DNA of 10,327 bases, from NCBI GenBank assembly GCA_003174035.1, contig PRDV01000053.1, positions 1 to 10,327 on the forward strand, in the 5' to 3' direction. Below are positions 5,043 through 10,327 of the stretch, piece after piece (the first letter of the stretch is position 1; every line of letters starts with the position of its first letter). The stretch is from Candidatus Babelota bacterium. Lineage in GTDB: Bacteria > Babelota > Babeliae > Babelales > Babelaceae. A program made the position numbers and the translations under genes. The notes below the pieces were generated by a model, which worked only from the letters and a program-made list of their open reading frames with translations, was not told the DNA's origin and made no database searches.

Positions 5043-6146
5043 ATGAAAAAAATGATAGTACTACGATGTATGCTGATAATAGCTTGTTTACTAAGTTCCT
5101 CATTAAGAGCTAGGTCGCTGCAGCCTCGCCCTGAGCAGTTTAGGTATCACGTAAGCAATGCTCTTGGAAAGACAAATGTAATTCCGGTTGTAGTTATTGG
5201 AACAGGCCCAGCAGGATTGACTGCCGGTCTCTATTCTGCGCGTGGGGGATTATCGACAAGGATTTATGCCGGCGAGACAAAAGGTGGACAGCTTACCGAA
5301 ACATCATTTGTTGAAAATTACGCTGGGGTGAAGAAGATTCTTGGTAACGACCTTATGCAAACGATGATGGAGCAAGTTACTGAATTTGGGGCTGAAATTA
5401 TAGAAGAATCGATTGTATCGGTTGATTTTAATCAATGGCCATTTGTTCTCAAAACAGATGCTGATGAAGAGGTGAGGGCGCTCTGTGTTATCATCGCAAC
5501 AGGCGCAAAAGCACGTAAGTTGGGGGTCCAAGGTGAAGATACCTACGCCGGATTAGGCGTCAGCTCCTGCGCTATTTGTGATGGCTATTTCTTTAAAGGT
5601 AAGGATGTGGTTGTTGTCGGTGGTGGCGATGCTGCTGTTGAGGAAGCTTTACAATTATCTCCCTACGCTAAAAGCGTGACTATCCTAGTGCGCAAAGACC
5701 GTATGCGTGCAGCTGATCATATGCAAAAAAAATTAGCAGGCTATAGTAATATTAAACCCGTACAGTATAATAAACAGGTCACAAAAGTACTGGGTGATGA
5801 TGAGACCCTCAATGCACTTGAAGTGCAGGATGTGGTAACCGGGAAGAAAAGCATGCTCCCGACTTCTGCTCTCTTTTTAGCAGTAGGGCATATTCCGCAT
5901 ACTGAGCTTTTCCAAGGGCAGCTTGATCTTACTGATGATGGTTATATTCATATCAAAGGAAGCAGAACTGGCGCTGACACATCAGTTCCTGGTGTATTTG
6001 CCGCGGGAGATGTGATGGATTCTCGGTATCGTCAAGCTATTGTATCCGCTGGTTTTGGATGCATTGCTGCTCTTGAAGCAACCGCCTGGCTCCGAGAAAT
6101 CGGTGTGACAGATGAGGTTCTTAAGAAGATTGCCAGAAAAAGCTAG
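5043..6146 (+). CDS. trxB: Thioredoxin-disulfide reductase with an N-terminal export signal
   Basis: A 367-residue low-molecular-weight thioredoxin reductase, a flavoenzyme that passes electrons from NADPH through FAD and a Cys pair to thioredoxin. Motifs in order: FAD site GTGPAG (53-58), GGQLTET (81-87), redox-active CAICDG (Cys176, Cys179; family usual CATCDG), NADPH site GGGDAA (193-198; usual GGGDSA), VRKDRMR (216-222; usual HRRDxFR, key Arg217 and Arg222 kept), and C-terminal FAD motif FAAGDV...YRQA (319-332). All catalytic parts are present. The first 45 residues are extra relative to cytosolic enzymes, where the FAD motif lies near residue 13. They read as a signal peptide: MKK, a hydrophobic run interrupted by Arg8, and LRA/RS near residue 23. 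AGAAAGG (5031-5037) marks the start. After Met10 no ATG, GTG or TTG occurs in frame before the FAD site, so a normal cytosolic start is not available. It is likely co-transcribed with the upstream membrane protein gene. An IIAC lipobox-like string is noted but is too near the N-terminus to trust. Confidence 0.95.
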   Translation: MKKMIVLRCMLIIACLLSSSLRARSLQPRPEQFRYHVSNALGKTNVIPVVVIGTGPAGLTAGLYSARGGLSTRIYAGETKGGQLTETSFVENYAGVKKILGNDLMQTMMEQVTEFGAEIIEESIVSVDFNQWPFVLKTDADEEVRALCVIIATGAKARKLGVQGEDTYAGLGVSSCAICDGYFFKGKDVVVVGGGDAAVEEALQLSPYAKSVTILVRKDRMRAADHMQKKLAGYSNIKPVQYNKQVTKVLGDDETLNALEVQDVVTGKKSMLPTSALFLAVGHIPHTELFQGQLDLTDDGYIHIKGSRTGADTSVPGVFAAGDVMDSRYRQAIVSAGFGCIAALEATAWLREIGVTDEVLKKIARKS

Positions 6147-6155
6147 AAACTTTTA

Positions 6156-6542
6156 TCAAGTAAGTTTGAAGGTATCTTGAGATCTGGTAAGGGTGATTAT
6201 TTCAGGCTCTTGCGAAACCGTTTCTTCATAAGCATCAATCAGGTCGAGTAGAGTTTCGATACCGATATCGGTTTCAAGCACATTCTCTGGATGCTCTTTT
6301 TCTAGAAATTTGATGTATATCTTATTCATAGATTTAGGACTGATGGTTACGTTAATGTCGACTGTGTTGATATCTTTAGATTCATCAAGGCCTAATTCAG
6401 GAGCAAATTTTAATGCTTTCTTGATACCATTGCGAACGGCATCATCAAGTAACATAGTGCCGATCATGTAGAGCCGCTCATCATTATGTTCTGTGATGGT
6501 ATACTGGCCATCTTCAACCCGAGAAAATTCTAACGAATCCAT
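6156..6542 (-). CDS. Acidic cytosolic protein of unknown function
   Basis: A 128-residue protein with no signal peptide, no membrane segment and no cysteine. I do not recognise it. The start is supported by AAGGAGAG ending 5 bases or less upstream of ATG 6542. The sequence reads as a small alpha/beta protein: N-terminal strands (EDGQYTITEH), a helix (MLLDDAVRNGIKKALKF), a strand pair around INTVDINVTISP and KIYIKFLEKE, and an acidic helix (IETLLDLIDAYEE). It is strongly acidic at the ends. It is convergent with thioredoxin reductase, with 9 bases between the stops and no good hairpin there, so transcripts may overlap. It is one of only two genes here whose product stays in the cytoplasm. Confidence 0.8.
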   Translation of the reverse strand: MDSLEFSRVEDGQYTITEHNDERLYMIGTMLLDDAVRNGIKKALKFAPELGLDESKDINTVDINVTISPKSMNKIYIKFLEKEHPENVLETDIGIETLLDLIDAYEETVSQEPEIITLTRSQDTFKLT

Positions 6543-6640
6543 ATGCTCTCCTTGCCTAACTCTTCAATTAAGCATACCTTCAATGTGAGCAAAGAAGCTA
6601 GAGTTTATTGTTCTGTTTCTGTGTGCATAAAATTTTTAAA

Positions 6641-6668
6641 TTGACAATATTTTATTACGTGATAGTCT
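6641..6668 (+). promoter_or_regulatory. Consensus -35 box, possible promoter of the gene at 6720
   Basis: TTGACA (6641-6646) with TAGTCT (6663-6668) after 16 bases; the -10 match is poor. The first nine bases, TTGACAATA, are the same as at 3881. The remaining 6543-6719 spacer must also hold the promoter of the divergent minus-strand gene, where no convincing boxes were found. Confidence 0.4.
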
Positions 6669-6719
6669 GAGTCATAGAATGCAAAAACTCGCGGCCCTGT
6701 CGTACAAATAAGGACTATC

Positions 6720-9107
6720 ATGAAGATATATAACAAATGTAGAAGATTCATAACAAACTATAAGCATCTATTTACCGTTGTACTCTTTGGCTTAATGGGG
6801 GCTGCTAGTAATGCAATGGAAAAAGATGTAGTCTGTGTCACCATTGCGTTCCAAAATAAGCAGAATCATGTTGAAAAGATAGCGGTTCCTCAGGAGATCA
6901 TGGACTTTATTCCTTACTACACTGCGCTCAATCATTATAAAAAGGAGGAAGAGAGAAAAACGATTAATATACCTGGATTATGTAGTCGTTCAGAGCTAGA
7001 ATTGTTTGCAAAACTATTACACGTACTGTTCGATTTTGCCCATCCTAAGGGTCTGATACCTTTGTCCTTTGATGCAGTAAATAATGATAATAATGAAAAA
7101 ATAATAGGGGCTCTTACAGCTTATCTTGGAACAGTATTAGATCCGAATATTGATTTGTTTGCAGTATTAGCATTTGCCCATGAATGGAATGTGCGATCGA
7201 TAAGTCATGCAGTATTTCGTGTTGCTGCAGCATATGGTGAGATGTCTAGGATCGCTCAGCATCTTCCTATCGAATTTTGTTCTCTGCTTACAAAAAATCA
7301 TAAAAATTCTTCTTACTCGCTTTCATTAATACAAGCAAAACTGCAATCAAGGATCAATGCTCTAAAAGATCCTTGCAAGGCAAAAAAAGAACAAGAACAG
7401 CCAGGCTCATTATCTCTTGCTGAGCTTGAATTATTGTTAAAGCTTATAGAAGTAGCATACGGGAATAATTTTTCTCATGACGATAAAAGTAGTTTAGCTA
7501 TCGATAGATATGGGGATAACAATGAAAAAGATATAGAACGCCTTATGGTTTCTCTATTACCCCAATTAGATAAAGAGGTTGATCTATTAGGAATACTAGC
7601 GCTTGCTCATGATTGGGAATTGCGCTCGCTATGCCACACATTATTTCGTTTTATAGCGAAGCATGGAGAGATGAAGGGACTTGTTTCTCAACTTCCTCTT
7701 GCCTTTTGTCCCATGCTTGCGAAAAATGCTAAAAATGCTTCATTGATGATGAACTTATTAAAAGCTAAAGTTGAAGAAGGGCATGCAGAAGAAACCGCTC
7801 CTTCCCTTGCTCTTTGCATGGATAGTTTCATAGATCATTTTATAGCGGACACGAAATTAGATCGACTTAATATAGTAGCTAGAAAAGCATATACTCAAGG
7901 ATTGCTTGCCTTGGTTAACAAGGGGCCACTCAAGAGGATCGCAAAAGAGCGAATTATTCATGCATTGAATGAACGAACGTTGCTTTTTTCAGATCAATCG
8001 ACTTTTGATGACAGTGTAAAATTCGATAGTTTTTTCTTTATAGGCGACTACATTTTTTGTGGGGTAGGCTCATTTGGCATCTTGGTAAACGTTGTATGTG
8101 ATACGATTAAATCCCTCCGGTTAGATGATCGTCCTTTTGTGAACGAAAATGGGCTAGGACAACGACAGCCTACCTATAATCGTGATATTATACCCTTTGT
8201 ACTACAAGATCATCCTGGCTTGAATAGCATGGAGAAGATTATTCTGCATGTGTTTGTACATGCGCGACTGATAGTTCAGCGCCTTTTTGGCGAGATGCGA
8301 AATCAACGAAGCGAACCTGATGAGGCGATGAGAGCGGAAATAGGTCACTTTCAAGAGCAATTAATGGCTTTGTCCAAATTTGATATAGATGATTGGAGGC
8401 CATTTCTTGCGTATAGCGAAACTTATACAAAAGACGCAGCGAAGATTAGAGCGATGTATTCAATAATCAACCGATATCTTGTTTGGTATCATGATGGGAG
8501 AGTATGCATAGGTAATTCGCTTCTTTCGCCAACAGAAGAGCTAATCTACAATCTTGATCCTCTAAAAGGATTGTTAGCCGCTAATAATGATAGGATTGCA
8601 ATTGCAGAGTACCGTGATGAGGAAAAATCCTATAGTGTCAAAATATATAGCGCCCACCAGTGCCAATTTGTTCGTCAGTTTATGGTGTCGGATCTGCAAG
8701 ATGTATATGCCATGCAGTATATTGATCACGATTCTTTAGCTTTTATGAATCCTGAGGGCATTCATATATATGAAGGAAAAGAAAAAATTGCACTATTGCC
8801 TAGCGGGGCGCTCGTGACTGATTTGGTATGCGTTGCCAAAGAGTTTGTTCTCGTGGGATACCGGGAGCGAAATCGTAATCTATGCCTCTGGAGCTTGAAG
8901 GACAAAAAGATAGTTAAGATTCTTGAACGTCCTGCAGATGCCTATCCCGTAAAAATTAAATGCTCTCCTACAGGCAAGGTGATTAAAGTGGTGTATAGTA
9001 ATGGTCATGTGGAAAAGATTACTCAAGAAAGCTTATTTGATTTTGCAGCCGGTGAACGGTCACTTGTAAAACTTCTGTCTTTAGCAACGAAGATAAGCCT
9101 TAAGTAA
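6720..9107 (+). CDS. Exported Skp1/BTB-like protein with internal duplication and propeller-like C-terminus
   Basis: A 795-residue protein. AAGGA (6710-6714) supports ATG 6720. Residues 1-32 are a long signal peptide with a basic N-region (KIYNKCRRF) and cleavage SNA/ME. Residues 36-170 read like a Skp1/BTB (POZ) fold: a beta strand VCVTIAF, VEKIAVPQEI, a long charged insertion, KTINIPGL, helix SELELFAKLL, then the late helix pair LFAVLAFAHEWNVRSISHAV. Residues 87-208 are repeated at 230-351 (for example AHEWNVRS/AHDWELRS, LPIEFCSLLTKN/LPLAFCPMLAKN). A helical middle region follows (365-600). Residues about 608-770 alternate short beta strands with NDRIAIAEY, KIYSAH, NLCLWSLKDKKIVKIL and GKVIKVVYSNGHV, like WD40-type blades. 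In eukaryotes Skp1/BTB proteins bridge cullin ubiquitin ligases; combined with export this suggests, but does not prove, a host-directed role. Domain calls are by eye. Confidence 0.88.
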   Translation: MKIYNKCRRFITNYKHLFTVVLFGLMGAASNAMEKDVVCVTIAFQNKQNHVEKIAVPQEIMDFIPYYTALNHYKKEEERKTINIPGLCSRSELELFAKLLHVLFDFAHPKGLIPLSFDAVNNDNNEKIIGALTAYLGTVLDPNIDLFAVLAFAHEWNVRSISHAVFRVAAAYGEMSRIAQHLPIEFCSLLTKNHKNSSYSLSLIQAKLQSRINALKDPCKAKKEQEQPGSLSLAELELLLKLIEVAYGNNFSHDDKSSLAIDRYGDNNEKDIERLMVSLLPQLDKEVDLLGILALAHDWELRSLCHTLFRFIAKHGEMKGLVSQLPLAFCPMLAKNAKNASLMMNLLKAKVEEGHAEETAPSLALCMDSFIDHFIADTKLDRLNIVARKAYTQGLLALVNKGPLKRIAKERIIHALNERTLLFSDQSTFDDSVKFDSFFFIGDYIFCGVGSFGILVNVVCDTIKSLRLDDRPFVNENGLGQRQPTYNRDIIPFVLQDHPGLNSMEKIILHVFVHARLIVQRLFGEMRNQRSEPDEAMRAEIGHFQEQLMALSKFDIDDWRPFLAYSETYTKDAAKIRAMYSIINRYLVWYHDGRVCIGNSLLSPTEELIYNLDPLKGLLAANNDRIAIAEYRDEEKSYSVKIYSAHQCQFVRQFMVSDLQDVYAMQYIDHDSLAFMNPEGIHIYEGKEKIALLPSGALVTDLVCVAKEFVLVGYRERNRNLCLWSLKDKKIVKILERPADAYPVKIKCSPTGKVIKVVYSNGHVEKITQESLFDFAAGERSLVKLLSLATKISLK
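6978..7343 (+). repeat. Skp1/BTB-like repeat, copy 1
   Basis: Codes for residues 87-208, containing SELELFAKLL, the AHEWNVRS signature (153-160) and HLPIEFCSLLTKN. It aligns to copy 2 over its whole length at an offset of 143 residues. Confidence 0.75.
7407..7772 (+). repeat. Skp1/BTB-like repeat, copy 2
   Basis: Codes for residues 230-351, with AELELLLKL, AHDWELRS (296-303) and QLPLAFCPMLAKN. It lacks the N-terminal VPQEI strand region of copy 1, so only the C-terminal part of the fold was duplicated. Confidence 0.75.
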
Positions 9108-9170
9108 TCATGGCTTGCAAGAATTAATCTTGCCGTGAAGAAAATCATGGTCGAGAGTTCAGCAAGGTAT

Positions 9171-9199
9171 TTGAAGCGCGATTTTTGTGATCATATAAA
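9171..9199 (+). promoter_or_regulatory. Good sigma70-like promoter for the gene at 9240
   Basis: TTGAAG (9171-9176) and TATAAA (9194-9199) are separated by exactly 17 bases. This is the best-formed promoter in the window. The leader would be about 35 bases. Confidence 0.6.
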
Positions 9200-9239
9200 C
9201 TGTTAAATTGATTCAAAATATTGGAGTTAGCGGGGTTTT

Positions 9240-10327
9240 ATGGAAAAGATTACATTTTTTAAAATAATTAGTTTAATCTCAATTTTTGCAAGCCAATCTC
9301 TTGGCATGGAAAGCGCTAAGACGCCATGGATTGATGATAAAAAAGAATTGGCTGATAGTGCTAAATATTTAGTACGGTTTCTCAGGAACTATCGATATCA
9401 GTGTTTGCATACACCATTCGAGCAATTAAAAGTAGAGTATCGAGTAGATGAGCTTTTGAAAATAAATAAGGAAGCAGCATTAGCGTTGGTTACCGATATT
9501 GTCCAATGGGTAGCAGATGAGTATAAAAACGAAGAGTTTAGCAATACATCTCCCGATAAACAGGAAGAAACAATGCGACATGCATTTAAAAACTGGTACT
9601 TCGAAAATTGCTACCATTTAAAGAATGGTGATGGTGTCTACTCAATACCCCAGTCGGTTGCAGAATTTTATCCTTTCTTTAGGAATATGACGTCAATGAA
9701 GGAGGGAGAAGCGCGCACCCTTGAATTACAGTCAATTACGGAATACGATGTATCGAGTCTCGGTTTTTTTAGGTTGCTTCTTTCTTTGTTCTATTATTAT
9801 CATAAGCATGTGATTGAAATGAATCTTGATCTTGTAAGATATTTCCCTCATCATGAAAATGCTTTTGAAATGCTTAATAACTTTGATGATAAAGCGATAG
9901 ACTTTCTTAAAAGATGTATCATTATATGCGGATGCGAGAATGTAGATTTGACAGAAGTCATGGAACTTGCGCATATGTTTGACTTGAGATCTATCATGCA
10001 GGCACTTTTTGAGGTTATGCTCGAGGACAATCGCGATGCTTTAGCAGCGCATCTGCCGTGGCAATTTCTTCCCGTGCTGGCAAAAAAGCCACTGATGCGT
10101 ATGATACCATTTATGGAATTTATACAGCGAAAACTAGAAATTAACGCTTACATGAATGCTAGCGATAGTGGAGCATTGAACGAATGCTTAACTGGCTTTG
10201 CCCAACAAATGATTGATGAAGAGGCCACTGAAACACCAAATTTTTATGGTGCCCCAAGTCAAAAAATATGGGGACGTAAGGATGAAAGGTTGCTCTATGC
10301 AATGGGAAGCAATTTTTCATCTTACTT
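9240..10327 (+). CDS. Exported Skp1/BTB-like protein, 3' end outside the window
   Basis: An open frame from ATG 9240 runs without a stop to the window edge: 362 complete codons plus two bases. GGGG (9232-9235) lies 4 bases upstream, GGAG (9223) further away. Residues 1-22 are a signal peptide (cleavage SLG/ME). Residues 36-95 form a helical region resembling the CaaX protein at 2295 (LVRFL...QC...FEQLK against FVRSI...KC...EERLK). From about 132 it parallels the upstream 795-residue protein: YSIPQSVAEFYPFF against VEKIAVPQEIMDFIPYY, RTLELQSIT against KTINIPGLC, VMELAHMFDLRSIMQALF against VLAFAHEWNVRSISHAVF, and HLPWQFLPVLAKK against HLPIEFCSLLTKN. It is therefore a tandem, diverged paralogue with its own promoter. 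The missing part probably holds a similar C-terminal region, as the upstream protein has more than 400 residues after the repeats. Function unknown; a host-directed Skp1/BTB-like role is inference. Confidence 0.85.
   Translation, partial: MEKITFFKIISLISIFASQSLGMESAKTPWIDDKKELADSAKYLVRFLRNYRYQCLHTPFEQLKVEYRVDELLKINKEAALALVTDIVQWVADEYKNEEFSNTSPDKQEETMRHAFKNWYFENCYHLKNGDGVYSIPQSVAEFYPFFRNMTSMKEGEARTLELQSITEYDVSSLGFFRLLLSLFYYYHKHVIEMNLDLVRYFPHHENAFEMLNNFDDKAIDFLKRCIIICGCENVDLTEVMELAHMFDLRSIMQALFEVMLEDNRDALAAHLPWQFLPVLAKKPLMRMIPFMEFIQRKLEINAYMNASDSGALNECLTGFAQQMIDEEATETPNFYGAPSQKIWGRKDERLLYAMGSNFSSY

Noticed and set aside
5076..5090. Lipobox-like IIAC in the thioredoxin reductase leader
   Set aside because: The Cys is at residue 15 with an Arg at residue 8, leaving too short a hydrophobic region for a typical lipoprotein signal; cleavage near LRA/RS is more natural.
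6147..6167. Inverted repeat AAACTT/AAGTTT between the convergent genes
   Set aside because: It is six AT-rich pairs with a nine-base loop and no T-run; too weak to call a bidirectional terminator.
9117..9133. Hairpin GCAAGA-ATTAA-TCTTGC after the 795-residue gene
   Set aside because: It has only six base pairs and no T-tract downstream, so it is not supported as a terminator.

Overview
The window looks like a stretch of genome from an intracellular or host-associated bacterium, most plausibly a member of the Dependentiae (TM6) or a comparable protist endosymbiont. This is an inference from style, not from a marker gene. The evidence is a moderately AT-rich sequence, seven of nine genes starting with Sec-type signal peptides, mostly unrecognisable short exported proteins, and eukaryote-like parts: Skp1/BTB-like domains, a propeller-like C-terminus and a C-terminal CaaX box. 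Only one gene is a clear housekeeping enzyme (thioredoxin reductase), and even that carries an export signal.

Layout, left to right. (1) 63-671: exported Gly/Ala membrane-hairpin protein with a Thr/Ala-repeat tail, closed by a strong UUCG-loop terminator. (2) 933-1829: a relative of gene 1 with two copies of the same membrane module, interrupted by an in-frame TAA at 1464. The TAA sits exactly where the other repeat copy has TCA, so this looks like a recent nonsense mutation. (3) 1867-2127, minus: AbrB/MazE-like DNA-binding protein with no toxin partner visible. (4) 2295-2717: small exported helical protein ending KKKK-GS-CTIL, a polybasic plus CaaX prenylation signature. (5) 2849-3832 and (6) 3940-5031: two further exported proteins with Gly-rich membrane segments. 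(7) 5043-6146: thioredoxin reductase with a signal peptide, 11 bases after gene 6 and probably co-transcribed. (8) 6156-6542, minus: acidic cytosolic protein of unknown function. (9) 6720-9107: exported 795-residue protein with a Skp1/BTB-like N-terminus, an internal duplication and a propeller-like C-terminus. (10) 9240 to the window edge: a partial paralogue of gene 9, still open at the end.

Most genes seem to be single transcription units with their own promoter-like sequence, and three end in clear intrinsic terminators. Genes 1, 2, 5 and 6 share an architecture (signal peptide, then Gly/Ala-rich membrane segments each followed by basic/aromatic residues) and probably descend from one module. 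Genes 4, 5, 6, 9 and 10 share a Met-Glu/Gln dipeptide directly at the predicted signal-peptidase cleavage point. The simplest reading is a locus of envelope or secreted host-interaction proteins. The CaaX protein and the Skp1/BTB-like proteins are the best candidates for acting on host machinery. No mobile element, CRISPR array, tRNA or rRNA was seen, and no gene-free stretch exceeds about 260 bases.
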